Below are positions 40,049 to 48,987 of a stretch of DNA of 64,000 nucleotides, piece by piece (positions within the stretch are counted from its first letter, which is position 1; the number at the start of each line of letters is the position of its first letter). The position numbers and the translations under genes are program-made. Location: NCBI GenBank assembly GCA_039636775.1, contig CP143429.1, positions 868,001-932,000 on the forward strand, read 5' to 3'. This DNA comes from Micrococcaceae bacterium Sec5.8 (GTDB lineage: Bacteria > Actinomycetota > Actinomycetes > Actinomycetales > Micrococcaceae). The notes beneath the pieces were generated by a model. That model ran no database searches. It saw only the letters and a list, made by a program, of their open reading frames with translations, and was not told the origin of the DNA.

Positions 40049-40945
40049 CTACTGCGGGCCGAGGAGTTCCCGGGCCTGCCGCTGCGCTTCGAGCTGCTCC
40101 GGCGTGACGATGGAGCCGCGGAGGTACCCGGCGTCCTCGATGATCCGGCGCAGCTCGGCCACGGTCCGCGGGGTGCCGACCCCGTGATGGGCCATGGCGT
40201 GGCAGTTGGCGCAGAGCGGCACCAGATCGGTGAGGGGATCGAGTTCGTAGCTGCTGCCCAGCAGTGCCACGGGGACGAGGTGATGCACCGGGATGAAATC
40301 CGCGCCGAGCTCACCGTACTTCTGCTCGAACGAGAACCCGCAGGCCGCGCAGCTGGTGCCGTGGTGCGCGATGCAGGCCCGCCGCGCATCGGGGTCGCGC
40401 TCGTACCGGTTCGCCGCGGCCCGGGTGAGGGCCATCTGAGGGTAGGTGCCGGGAGCGGGCAGGGTGGGGTCCGGGCCCGCCGGAGGCCCAAAGTCGCGCC
40501 ACAAGGTCCGGATGATGGCTTCGTCGGCCGGGTCAACGCCGCACTCGAAGTCTTCGGTCCCGTTCCATGGGATTGCTGGCACCGCGTTCTGGAGCACGTC
40601 GACGGCGATCGGCTCGCCGGCCGGCAGGAGGGCGTCGAATGCCACCAGCACCACCCTCCGGGTCCGCTCCGGCCCGGCTCCCTCAGGAACGGAAGCGAGC
40701 GGACTGGGCGGGGGTTGCTGCAGCCCATCAAACAGCGCCGCGTCCGAGACCACCACCCCGTGGCCAATGAGGCCCCGGCTGTGGCCACCCTCCAGGACCA
40801 GCCAGACGTCCGTGCCCGCTGGAGCGGGGTGGCTCACGCTCCAGGGCTGGAGGTACAGTCCGGTCGCAGCGGCGCGTCCGCGGACGTCCGAGTAAATCCA
40901 GTCATTCCAATGGTCCGGGTTCCAGCCCAGGATGATGGCGGTCAT
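40049..40945 (-). CDS. EVE-like/HNH endonuclease, probable type IV restriction enzyme
   Basis: A 298-residue two-part nuclease. The C-terminal HNH domain has zinc-finger cysteines C199-x2-C202 and C245-x2-C248, with His221/222 in VHHLVPV and CANCHAMAHH, the McrA-like layout. The N-terminal ~70 residues (ILGWNPDHWNDW..., then GTDVWLVLEGGHSRGLIGHG) resemble EVE/PUA-like base readers found fused to HNH in enzymes that cut modified-cytosine DNA. The central ~100 residues are less clear. No methyltransferase is adjacent, which fits a solitary modification-dependent enzyme. Assignment of substrate is inference. Confidence 0.8.
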   Translation of the reverse strand: MTAIILGWNPDHWNDWIYSDVRGRAAATGLYLQPWSVSHPAPAGTDVWLVLEGGHSRGLIGHGVVVSDAALFDGLQQPPPSPLASVPEGAGPERTRRVVLVAFDALLPAGEPIAVDVLQNAVPAIPWNGTEDFECGVDPADEAIIRTLWRDFGPPAGPDPTLPAPGTYPQMALTRAAANRYERDPDARRACIAHHGTSCAACGFSFEQKYGELGADFIPVHHLVPVALLGSSYELDPLTDLVPLCANCHAMAHHGVGTPRTVAELRRIIEDAGYLRGSIVTPEQLEAQRQARELLGPQ

Positions 40946-41390
40946 TGGGCCATTCTCGCAGGAGCCGCCGCCCGACCTGGTGCGGGTCGGCCATCAACCG
41001 CGAACAGTCCGGCCGCCGATTAGATACCCGGATCAGCCAGCATGGTGGAGGGTCCAGCCCGTCCGGGACTCCGTGCTCGGCGACTCGTCACAAATGGCCG
41101 CTCTGCAGGGGTGGGTAGCGGCCGTTTGTGGCGAGTGGGCGGGGTTTGGTGCCGCTCGGGGGTGGGTAGCGGCCGTTTGTGGCGAGTGGGCGGGGTTTGG
41201 TGCCGCTCGGGGGGACGCAGTGCCCCGAGGACGCCCGGAATCCGGCTGGCGCAGCCTGGACAAGGGAGCCCGGACAAAAGACTGGTGCAGCCGCTGCGTT
41301 TCCGCGAGGCGACTGCACCAGCAGGTAGTACGAATTTTCGGATTGCTATGAAACGGTACTCATTCGCGGCTCCCTCTTCCCGGTCGATTG
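40946..41390. other. Repeat-rich gap without genes
   Basis: About 445 bp between the HNH gene and the DUF4383 gene. It holds the repeat element described separately (41084-41213) and an inverted pair CTGGTGCAG (41282-41290)/CTGCACCAG (41313-41321) just downstream of the DUF4383 stop that could end its transcript. No coding frame is convincing. Confidence 0.7.
41084..41213. repeat. Inverted plus tandem 51-bp repeat element
   Basis: Bases 41084-41102 (CTCGTCACAAATGGCCGCT) form an imperfect inverted repeat (17/19) with 41117-41135. The latter arm is itself part of a 51-bp unit that repeats exactly in tandem (41108-41158 and 41159-41209, with a few extra matching bases), so the arm recurs at 41168-41186. 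It looks like a short intergenic palindromic element partly duplicated by slippage. Confidence 0.85.
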
Positions 41391-41861
41391 TTACCGGGTC
41401 TTTGCGCCGTCGGCCAAATCCCTCGACATCAGCCAGCCGGCACCAAGCATTAGTATGCCCATGATCATGAAGGCCCAGGCATCGATGGTGTTGAGCGACA
41501 GGAAATTGGCCGCCGACCCCACTCCGACGATGAGTCCATACACGCTCAAGACGATGTACAGCAGGCCGAAGCCCATGAGGAAGTTCCGGGCACCCATTGG
41601 GTTGTTCCGGGACATGGCCAGGCCGGTGGCGCCAATCACCAACTGAACAATGTTCAGGAGCATCGAAACTTGGAACAGGCCCAGGAACAGAGCCGTGGAA
41701 CCAGGTCCGAAGAACGCCAGGGAGCCGTACTGCGTGGTGACGCCGGGGATGAACCCCAGAAGTCCCACGACGATGAGGACAATACCCACACCCATGCCCA
41801 TGTTCTGGACGTCCGTGCGTCCAAAGTGAACGCCGTGTGCATGTGGAGATGCGGTAGTCAT
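41391..41861 (-). CDS. DUF4383 membrane protein
   Basis: A 156-residue four-helix membrane protein of the DUF4383 family. Helices are near 25-45, 63-83, 95-115 and 130-150 and include VGIVLIVVGLLGFIPGVTT, NIVQLVIGATGLAMS and MGFGLLYIVLSVYGLIVG; the NxxQLxIGxxGL pattern is the family signature. Function unknown. GGAGG lies seven bases before the ATG at 41861. Confidence 0.9.
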   Translation of the reverse strand: MTTASPHAHGVHFGRTDVQNMGMGVGIVLIVVGLLGFIPGVTTQYGSLAFFGPGSTALFLGLFQVSMLLNIVQLVIGATGLAMSRNNPMGARNFLMGFGLLYIVLSVYGLIVGVGSAANFLSLNTIDAWAFMIMGILMLGAGWLMSRDLADGAKTR

Positions 41862-42047
41862 TTTCTGCCTCCAACCACTGATTGCGGACATTCCAATTTT
41901 ACGGCGGCGTACGGGAAAAAGCGCCCGCCGAATGCGCAGCCAAGTTCAGGAACCACGCAGACGAAACGGGACGTTGCACGGGTTAAGTAGGGTCCGTGAG
42001 CCTGTCGCACCGGGTGGCCGCCCGCAGACGTGGCACCATTGAACACG

Positions 42048-43364
42048 ATGAAACTGCGCGCTGATCAGACCGGGGAACGTGGACTTCCGATGCCGTTGTG
42101 GCTGCAGGGAGCCCTGGAATCTGCGCAGGCAGCCATTATCTCGGCCCTGGTGGTGGCCGCTCCGATTGTTGCCGTATGGGCTACGGCCGGGTTCCAGAAC
42201 GGAGCCACCGACGCCCTCGCCCGCCTCGCCGGGCAGGCCTGGCTGCTGATTCACGGCGTTCCGCTGCTGCTGGACACCGCAGGCGTGGGGGCCGCGGCCC
42301 AGCCCCAGACCGGGGTTTTGTCGCTCGTACCCCTCGGGCTGACGCTGATACCGTTCCTGCTCGCCTGGCGCGCCGGCCGCAGGCTGGCACGTGCGTCCTA
42401 CGCGGACCAGCTCTGGCAGGCTCTGCTCGGATCCTGGCTGATGTATGCCGGCTTCGGCCTGGGCACCGGTTTCATCTGCCGCACCGGCGACGTCGGCGTG
42501 GGGCTCTGGTCCGCGGCCCTTATCCCGCTGGTCCCGGTGGGGCTGGGCATGGCAATCGGCGTCCGCCGCGAGGCCGGCTCCTGGCGCCGCCTGATCGGCG
42601 TCGACGCCGTAGCCTGGCTCTCCCGCACCAGCCAGCATTCGCGCTGGGCCGGGTCCTACCTCGGCTCCGCGATCAAAGCAGGCTATGTGGCGCTGATGGC
42701 CAGCCTCGCGATGTCAAGCGTGCTCCTGGCAGCGACCTTGTTTATCCACTGGAACCTCGTCATTGCCGTCTATGAAGCGCTCGACGCCGGGCCGCTGGGC
42801 GGCGCGGTGCTCACCGTCGCGCAGCTCGGCTTTCTCCCCAACCTGGCCGTGTTCGCGCTCGCCTGGACCTCCGGCGCCGGCGTCGCGCTCGGGGTCGGCT
42901 CCCACGCCGGGGCGCTCGGCACCGCCGTCGGGCCGCTGCCCTCGATCCCGGTGTTCGCGGCGCTGCCGGCCGGATCGCTGGACTACGGGGTGGCCGCCCT
43001 GGTGGTGCCGGTCCTCGCCGGAACGCTTGCGGGCTGGTGGTTCCTGCGCGAAGGCGAAAACCACTTCGACGAGTGGCTCTCCATCAAGGTCGATGTCCGC
43101 TGGTTCACCGCCGTGGCCTCCACCTTGATCCTCGGCCTCCTGGTGGGCAGTGTCGCCGGACTCCTCGCGGCGGTCCTGGCCTGGCTGGCCGGGGGATCGG
43201 CCGGCATCGGCCGGCTCACCGAGATTGGACCCGACCCGCTGATGACGGCACTGTTTGTGACCGCTGAGGTGGCGGTCGGCGTCGTGATCGGTTACGCGGC
43301 GGGGCCGTGGCTCGAACGCCGGCAGGAGTTGCGCGAAGCGGACCTGGAATCGGCTGCCCACTGA
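42048..43364 (+). CDS. PerM-like cell-envelope membrane protein (DUF6350)
   Basis: A 438-residue polytopic membrane protein with about ten helices, of the DUF6350/PerM type that lies next to purN-purH across actinobacteria. In mycobacteria the homolog supports cell division and FtsB stability; transfer of that role here is an inference from synteny and topology. The start at 42048 is the ATG of MKLRADQTGERG, in a context without a strong ribosome site. It is convergent with the next small membrane protein. Confidence 0.8.
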   Translation: MKLRADQTGERGLPMPLWLQGALESAQAAIISALVVAAPIVAVWATAGFQNGATDALARLAGQAWLLIHGVPLLLDTAGVGAAAQPQTGVLSLVPLGLTLIPFLLAWRAGRRLARASYADQLWQALLGSWLMYAGFGLGTGFICRTGDVGVGLWSAALIPLVPVGLGMAIGVRREAGSWRRLIGVDAVAWLSRTSQHSRWAGSYLGSAIKAGYVALMASLAMSSVLLAATLFIHWNLVIAVYEALDAGPLGGAVLTVAQLGFLPNLAVFALAWTSGAGVALGVGSHAGALGTAVGPLPSIPVFAALPAGSLDYGVAALVVPVLAGTLAGWWFLREGENHFDEWLSIKVDVRWFTAVASTLILGLLVGSVAGLLAAVLAWLAGGSAGIGRLTEIGPDPLMTALFVTAEVAVGVVIGYAAGPWLERRQELREADLESAAH

Positions 43365-43419
43365 CGGACCCGGCTCCGGGCCAATCGGCTCCAGGCCGTC
43401 CAGTTCCGCGCGGAACCCC

Positions 43420-43848
43420 CTAGCGGAACTGCGGCAGCGTCTTCTGCAGCTCGGTCTGGCACATGGAGGCGGCCTGCTGGGTGAGGGCCTGGCGGCTGCA
43501 CTGCTGATAGTCCCGGACCTGGGTGAAGAACAGCGCCGAGGTCAGCAGCAGGAGCACCTGGACGGCCAGGACCACCATCCCGGAGACTGTCCCGTACAGC
43601 ACCAGCTTGGATTCCTTGAGTTTGGCGTACCGGACCAGCACCATGATGCCGAGCACGATTGCGATCGCCGTCAGGAGTCCGCTCAGCCAGAGGTAGTTGA
43701 TATCCAACTGGTAGACGAAGAACGATCCCAGCACGGCCACGATGAAGCTGCGGAACAGAATGTGGGTCTTCGCCTGCGAGGCTTTGGCAGCGTCGCTGAG
43801 CGGGTTCTGGCTGCCCGGGCTGCCGGCGGAGTCGTTCGGGGGATTCAT
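43420..43848 (-). CDS. Small three-helix membrane protein
   Basis: A 142-residue protein with three hydrophobic helices after a polar N-terminus: about 32-50 (FIVAVLGSFFVYQLDINY), 53-71 and 84-106. The C-terminal tail has two cysteines (YQQCSRQALTQQAASMCQTEL). I do not recognise the family. The ATG is 39 bp from the divergent purN start, so both share a promoter region. Confidence 0.7.
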   Translation of the reverse strand: MNPPNDSAGSPGSQNPLSDAAKASQAKTHILFRSFIVAVLGSFFVYQLDINYLWLSGLLTAIAIVLGIMVLVRYAKLKESKLVLYGTVSGMVVLAVQVLLLLTSALFFTQVRDYQQCSRQALTQQAASMCQTELQKTLPQFR

Positions 43849-43887
43849 GGTTTCCAGCCTACGCGAGCGGCCCCATAAGCTAGGACC

Positions 43888-44463
43888 ATGCGTATCGTGG
43901 TCCTCGTCTCCGGCACCGGCTCCAATCTCCAGGCGGTTATTGACGCCGTCCAAACGGGCGGGCTCGACGTCGAGATCGCCGCAGTTGGCGCGGACCGGCC
44001 CGGGACTTATGGGGTGGAGCGGTCGGCCGCTGCCGGAATCCCGACGTTCGTGGTGGACTTTAAGGCCTATCCGGACCGGGCCGCCTGGAACGAAGCGCTC
44101 ACCGGGGCCGTGGCCGCGTACTCGCCCGACGTCGTCGTCTCCTCAGGGTTCATGCGGATCGTCAGCGCGGACTTCATTGACGCGTTCGGCGGCAAGTATC
44201 TCAACACGCACCCGGCCTTGCTGCCGTCGTTCCCCGGGGCCCACGGGGTCCGGGACGCGCTGGCCTACGGGGTCAAAGTCACCGGCTGTACGGTCCACTG
44301 GGCCGACGCCGGCGTGGACACGGGCCCGATCATCGCGCAGGAAGCCGTGGCGGTGCAGGCCGCGGACACGGAAGAGACCCTGCACGAACGGATCAAGGTG
44401 GCGGAGCGCCGCCTGCTGGTCTCGACGCTGGCGGCCCTCGCCGCGGCCGCCACACCTGCCTGA
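43888..44463 (+). CDS. purN: Phosphoribosylglycinamide formyltransferase PurN
   Basis: GAR transformylase, third step of purine synthesis, 191 residues. It has the VLVSGTGSNLQAVIDA phosphate loop, the catalytic Asn-His-Asp set in LNTHPALLPSFPGAHG and DAGVDTGPII, and the MRI strand before them, all conserved. The C-terminal helix is short, as in actinobacterial enzymes. It lies next to purH but is separated from it by an MFS gene on the other strand. Confidence 0.96.
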   Translation: MRIVVLVSGTGSNLQAVIDAVQTGGLDVEIAAVGADRPGTYGVERSAAAGIPTFVVDFKAYPDRAAWNEALTGAVAAYSPDVVVSSGFMRIVSADFIDAFGGKYLNTHPALLPSFPGAHGVRDALAYGVKVTGCTVHWADAGVDTGPIIAQEAVAVQAADTEETLHERIKVAERRLLVSTLAALAAAATPA

Positions 44464-44468
44464 ACACC

Positions 44469-44559
44469 CGGATGCGCTATCACTTTTGGTGCTCATCCGG
44501 GGCGTAGAAGCACCAAAAGTGATAGCGCATCCGAGGGGGCGCGCATCCGAGGGGGCGCG
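44469..44559. repeat. 25-bp perfect inverted repeat with tandem 16-bp tail
   Basis: Arms at 44469-44493 and 44509-44533 are perfect 25-bp complements (CGGATGCGCTATC... in one arm) around a 15-nt loop. The right end continues into two copies of a GCGCATCCGAGGGGGC unit. It lies exactly between convergent purN and the MFS gene, so it can act as a bidirectional terminator. Its complexity suggests a dispersed intergenic repeat rather than a simple terminator. Confidence 0.85.
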
Positions 44560-44561
44560 GC

Positions 44562-45914
44562 TTAGGTAAGCTGCCGCTGCTTGGTTTCAGGGGCGAAGAA
44601 CGCCATCCACAACACACTGAGCAGCACCAGGCCCCCGGCGAGGGCGAACGACGTGGCCAGGCCCAGTTCAGGCCAGAGGAAGGCCGCGAAGACCAGCGGG
44701 CCGAAGCCTGCGCCGAGCCGGGAAAACGTCGAGGCCCAGCCGAAGCCGGAGCCGCGCAGTTCCGTCGGGTATAGCTCGGAGACGTAGGCGTAGAGCACCG
44801 GGATGGCCACCTGCACCACAAAGCCGAACACCAGCAGCCAGAACACGGCCGCCGTCGGGATATCCACCACGATCGCCACGATCACCAGGGTCAGCGCAGA
44901 CAGCGGGCCGGTGATCGCCAGGATCCACTTCCGGCCCACCCGCTCCACCAGCAGCGCGGCCACCACCACGCCGAGGAGCCCGACGGCGGCCATGGAGGCG
45001 GTGGTCAGGAACGCCTTGTATTCCTCGAAGCCGGCGCCGATCAGGATCCGCGGCATCCAGGTCAGCGACAGGTAGTACACCAGCAGGATGCTGAAGAACA
45101 GGGACCAGGCCGCGGTGGTGATTTTCCAGTCGTACTGCCAGAGCGCGCGGAGCTGGGTCCAGGCGCTGCCGGCGGAGAGCCGCGGTGCGTCCTGCGGCTC
45201 CGGGAGGCTGTAAACGCGGGGCTCGGCGCCGGTGGCCGCGACGAGGTCGTCGATCACCCGGGCGGCCTCCTCCCGGCGGCCCTTGCGGATCAGGAACAGC
45301 GGGGATTCCGGGACGCTGCGCCGGACCCAGAACACCAGCAGCGCCGGGAGCACCATCACCAGCATGGTCAGCCGCCAGTCCGCGAAGGCCGCCACAAGCC
45401 CGGCGGAGACGAAGCCGCACAGCGCCGCCCCGATCGGCCACCAGCCGTCCATTGCGGTGAGGACCCGGCCGCGCTGTCTGCGGGGGGTGAACTCGCCCAC
45501 GAGGGCGTAGTCCACCGGGATGCAGCCGCCCAGGCCGAAGCCGGCCATGAAGCGGAACGCGACAAACCAGAGGAAGTCGGGGGAGAACGCGCCGAGCACC
45601 GTGAAGATCGAGAAGATCAGCAAGGTGGCGGTGAACGCCTTCTTGCGCCCGATGGTGTCCGCGATGGTGCCCCAGACAAACGCGCCCAACGCCATGCCGA
45701 TCAGGTTCGAGGCGCCGATCCAGGCGGCCTCGCCCGGGGTGAGAGACCAGTGCCTGGACAGCAGCGGAATGAGGATGCCGTTCAGTGTGACGTCCCAGGC
45801 GTCAAACATGAAGCCCAGGCCGCCAATCAGGAAGATCCGGCCCTGCACTTTCCAACGCCACGGCAGTTCCTGGACCACCTGTTCGCCGCTGGGCACAGTG
45901 GTATATGTATTCAT
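44562..45914 (-). CDS. MFS transporter
   Basis: A 450-residue 12-helix major-facilitator permease of the sugar-porter/aromatic-acid (AAHS/SV2-like) group. Loop 2-3 has GTIADTIGRKKAF, loop 8-9 has VERVGRKW, and the AGFGLGGCIPVDYALVGEFTPRRQRG motif after helix 4 is diagnostic. A substrate such as an aromatic acid, niacin or sugar is possible; sequence alone does not decide. GGAGGC precedes the ATG at 45914, divergent from purH. Confidence 0.88.
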   Translation of the reverse strand: MNTYTTVPSGEQVVQELPWRWKVQGRIFLIGGLGFMFDAWDVTLNGILIPLLSRHWSLTPGEAAWIGASNLIGMALGAFVWGTIADTIGRKKAFTATLLIFSIFTVLGAFSPDFLWFVAFRFMAGFGLGGCIPVDYALVGEFTPRRQRGRVLTAMDGWWPIGAALCGFVSAGLVAAFADWRLTMLVMVLPALLVFWVRRSVPESPLFLIRKGRREEAARVIDDLVAATGAEPRVYSLPEPQDAPRLSAGSAWTQLRALWQYDWKITTAAWSLFFSILLVYYLSLTWMPRILIGAGFEEYKAFLTTASMAAVGLLGVVVAALLVERVGRKWILAITGPLSALTLVIVAIVVDIPTAAVFWLLVFGFVVQVAIPVLYAYVSELYPTELRGSGFGWASTFSRLGAGFGPLVFAAFLWPELGLATSFALAGGLVLLSVLWMAFFAPETKQRQLT

Positions 45915-46078
45915 CTCTCAGCCTCCAGAGAAAACTTTACGTTGCCGCGGAGCCAGGTGCGCAGCGCTTCATACTCCGGCGCGCGGGGAGGCCCAGGGGA
46001 CCAGCGCAGCCATGACGCGATAAACTGGCCCCATCCCCACCACCCGCGGCCTCGCCGCGATATAAGACGGAGACTTTT

Positions 46079-47779
46079 GTGAGCTTTACGCCGCTTGACC
46101 GGATATCCATCGACCGTGTGCCCATCCGCCGGGCCCTGATTTCGGTCTACGACAAGACCGGTCTGGAGGAACTCGCCAGAGGCCTGCACGACGCCGGCGT
46201 CAAGCTCGTCTCCACCGGGTCCACCGCCAAGAGGATCGCCGCCGCCGGCATTCCGGTCCAGGAAGTCGAGGAAGTCACCGGCTCCCCGGAGATGCTGGAT
46301 GGCCGCGTCAAGACCCTCCACCCGCGCGTCCACGGCGGCATCCTCGCCGACCGCCGCGTCCCGGCCCACATGGACACGCTCACGTCCATGGACATCGAAC
46401 CGTTCGACCTCGTGGTGGTAAACCTCTACCCGTTCGTGGACACGGTGAACTCCGGCGCCGCGCAGGACGACGTCGTCGAGCAGATCGACATTGGCGGCCC
46501 CGCGATGGTGCGCTCCGCGGCGAAGAACCACGCCGCCGTCGCCATCGTGGTGGACCCCTCGTCCTATTCCGACGTCGTAGCTGCCGCCGCGTCCGGCGGC
46601 TTTGACCTGAAGACCCGCCGCCGGCTGGCCGCCAAGGCCTTCGCGCACACTGCCAGCTATGACACCGCCGTGGCCACCTGGACCGCGAGCCAGTTCCTGG
46701 ACGAGGACGGCGACGGCGTCATCGACTGGCCCGCGTACGCCGGGCTGGCCCTGGAGCGCTCCGAGGTGCTGCGCTACGGCGAAAACCCGCACCAGCAGGC
46801 CGCCCTCTACGTGGACAAGGCCGCCCCGGCCGGCATCGCGCAGGCGGACCAGCTGCACGGGAAGGCCATGAGCTACAACAACTTCGTCGACGCCGACGCT
46901 GCCCTGCGCGCTGCGTTCGACTTCGCCGAGCCCGCCGTCGCGGTCATCAAGCACGCCAACCCCTGCGGCGTGGCCGTGGGCTCCGCGTCCGCGGACGACC
47001 CGATCGCCGAGGCACACGCCAAAGCCCACGCCTGCGACCCGGTCTCCGCGTTCGGCGGCGTGATCGCGGCCAACCGCACGGTCACCGCCGGCATGGCCCG
47101 GACCGTGGCCGGCATCTTCACCGAGGTCGTCATTGCCCCGGGCTTCGAGGACGAGGCCGTGGAGATCCTGTCCCAGAAGAAGAACATCCGTCTTCTCGCC
47201 CTGCCCGAGGGCTACGGCCGTTACCCGACCGAGTTCCGCCAGGTCTCCGGCGGCATGCTGGTCCAGGCCACGGACAAGGTCGACGCCGAGGGCGACGACC
47301 CGGCCAACTGGACCCTCGCCGCCGGTGACGCCGCCGACGCCGCTACCCTCGCGGACCTGGCCTTCGCCTGGACCGCGTGCCGGGCCGCCAAGTCCAACGC
47401 GATCCTGCTGGCAGACGCCGGGGCCGCCGTGGGCATCGGCATGGGCCAGGTCAACCGGCTCGACTCCTGCAAGCTCGCCGTCGAACGCGCCAATACCCTC
47501 GGCGTGAGCGTGGACTCCGCGGTCGAGGGCGCCGGTGGTGCCTCGAACGCCGTTCAGGCAGAACCAGGCATGACCGGAGCCCCGGAGCGGGCCCGCGGCG
47601 CCGTGGCGGCGTCGGACGCGTTTTTCCCGTTCGCCGACGGCCTGCAGATCCTGATCGACGCCGGCGTCCGCGCCGTCGTCCAGCCCGGCGGGTCTGTCCG
47701 GGACGAGGACGTGATCGCCGCCGCCAACGCCGCGGGAATCACGATGTACTTCACCGGCGCCCGGCACTTCTTCCACTAG
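46079..47779 (+). CDS. purH: Bifunctional AICAR transformylase/IMP cyclohydrolase PurH
   Basis: Last two steps of IMP synthesis, 566 residues. The N-terminal cyclohydrolase has [15 protein letters not shown] and the conserved STGSTAKRI loop; the transformylase half has the [13 protein letters not shown] motif, the [10 protein letters not shown] lysine-asparagine, the KHANPCG catalytic Lys-His and [11 protein letters not shown] Gly/Ala-rich insert (about 485-505) before SDAFFPF is longer than in most homologs. The GTG start follows GGAGA. A dipeptide epimerase begins 24 bp downstream and may be read through. Confidence 0.95.
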   Translation: MSFTPLDRISIDRVPIRRALISVYDKTGLEELARGLHDAGVKLVSTGSTAKRIAAAGIPVQEVEEVTGSPEMLDGRVKTLHPRVHGGILADRRVPAHMDTLTSMDIEPFDLVVVNLYPFVDTVNSGAAQDDVVEQIDIGGPAMVRSAAKNHAAVAIVVDPSSYSDVVAAAASGGFDLKTRRRLAAKAFAHTASYDTAVATWTASQFLDEDGDGVIDWPAYAGLALERSEVLRYGENPHQQAALYVDKAAPAGIAQADQLHGKAMSYNNFVDADAALRAAFDFAEPAVAVIKHANPCGVAVGSASADDPIAEAHAKAHACDPVSAFGGVIAANRTVTAGMARTVAGIFTEVVIAPGFEDEAVEILSQKKNIRLLALPEGYGRYPTEFRQVSGGMLVQATDKVDAEGDDPANWTLAAGDAADAATLADLAFAWTACRAAKSNAILLADAGAAVGIGMGQVNRLDSCKLAVERANTLGVSVDSAVEGAGGASNAVQAEPGMTGAPERARGAVAASDAFFPFADGLQILIDAGVRAVVQPGGSVRDEDVIAAANAAGITMYFTGARHFFH

Positions 47780-47802
47780 GACGGATCAACAGGGGGCGCC
47801 GG

Positions 47803-48975
47803 ATGACCAGGCTGACAGGGTTGCGGGTCCACCGCGTCCGCGTGCCGCTGGTGGGGCACTTCACCACCGCTGTCCGCAGCGCGACGGAGCTGGAGACCGT
47901 GCTCGTGGAGGCCGTCGATTCCGACGGCCGCAGCGGCTGGGGCGAGGCACCGATCAGCCGGGTCACCCGGCTCAGCACCGAGCAGGCGGCGGCAAGCATC
48001 CAGGGCCCGCTCACTGCCCTGGTGCTGGGCCGTGCCTCCGGGACGGCGGTCCGCACGACGGCGGGTCCTTCCGCCGGGGATCTCGACGGCGTCCTGGACC
48101 GTCTGGAACGAAGCGGCGAACCGGCGGCGGCCCGGATGGCGGTGGACTGCGCCCTGCATGATCTGGCAGCCCAGCAGCTCGGGCTCACTCTCAGCGCGTA
48201 CCTGGGCGGCGGGTCCGCTGCCGGCGGGCCCGCGGCCGGGGCCGGCGATGGCGTTCCAGGAGCCGCTCCCGCCCCGACTGTCGAGACGGACATGACGCTC
48301 TCCGTCGCGCCACCGGAAGAACTCGGGGCGAAGGCGGCGGTGCACGCGGCCGCCGGTTTCCGCTGCCTGAAGGTCAAACTGGACGCCCGGATGGACGTGC
48401 TGGCCTCGATGCGGGCGGTCCGGGCGGCGGCCGGCCCGGACGTTGTGCTGCGGATCGACGCGAACCAGGCCTTCGACGCCGGGACGGCCATCCGGATCAT
48501 CCGGGAACTGGAGGACGCCGGAGTGGAGATCGAACTCGCCGAACAGCCCGTACCGGCCGGGGACTGGGCGGCACTGGCCCAGGTCAGCGCCGCCGTCGAC
48601 ACTCCGGTCATGGCCGATGAAAGCCTGTGGACGCTCGGAGATCTGGACCGGCTGCTGGAGCACCGGGCCGCGCCCCTGATCAACATCAAACTGGCCAAAG
48701 CCGGCGGACTGCGCCATGGCCGCAGGCTGCTCGACCGCGCCCGGGCTGAGGGTCTGGGGGTGGTGATCGGTTGCATGCTGGAGAGCCCGGTGGGGATCGC
48801 CGCGGCCGCCTCCCTCGCCTCCCTGCTCCCGGCGCCCACGGACCGGTCCGCAGCGCAGGACCTTGACGGCGGACTCTGGCTTGCCGCGTCCCCCGTGCTC
48901 GGCGGCGCCGGCTATAGCGGCCGGACCATCCGGCTTGCCGCGGCCCCCGGGCTCGGGATCACGGCTCTCAGCTAA
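47803..48975 (+). CDS. Dipeptide epimerase (L-Ala-D/L-Glu epimerase-like)
   Basis: An enolase-superfamily (MR subgroup) enzyme, 390 residues, that should racemise the Glu alpha-carbon of L-Ala-D-Glu released from peptidoglycan. The acid/base lysines are K190 and K192 in the KxK motif KVKLD and K296 in NIKLAK; metal ligands are D219 (RIDANQ), E247 (LAEQP) and D272 (MADES). A 25-residue Gly/Ala/Pro-rich insertion (about 136-160) is unusual and probably a surface loop. It ends 12 bp from the convergent muropeptide operon, which supports the dipeptide role. AGGGGG lies before the ATG at 47803. Confidence 0.88.
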   Translation: MTRLTGLRVHRVRVPLVGHFTTAVRSATELETVLVEAVDSDGRSGWGEAPISRVTRLSTEQAAASIQGPLTALVLGRASGTAVRTTAGPSAGDLDGVLDRLERSGEPAAARMAVDCALHDLAAQQLGLTLSAYLGGGSAAGGPAAGAGDGVPGAAPAPTVETDMTLSVAPPEELGAKAAVHAAAGFRCLKVKLDARMDVLASMRAVRAAAGPDVVLRIDANQAFDAGTAIRIIRELEDAGVEIELAEQPVPAGDWAALAQVSAAVDTPVMADESLWTLGDLDRLLEHRAAPLINIKLAKAGGLRHGRRLLDRARAEGLGVVIGCMLESPVGIAAAASLASLLPAPTDRSAAQDLDGGLWLAASPVLGGAGYSGRTIRLAAAPGLGITALS

Positions 48976-48987
48976 GGGCAGCCACTT

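Noticed and set aside
40958..41390. CRISPR array at the 51-bp repeat
   Set aside because: Only two abutting copies with no spacers and no cas genes nearby.
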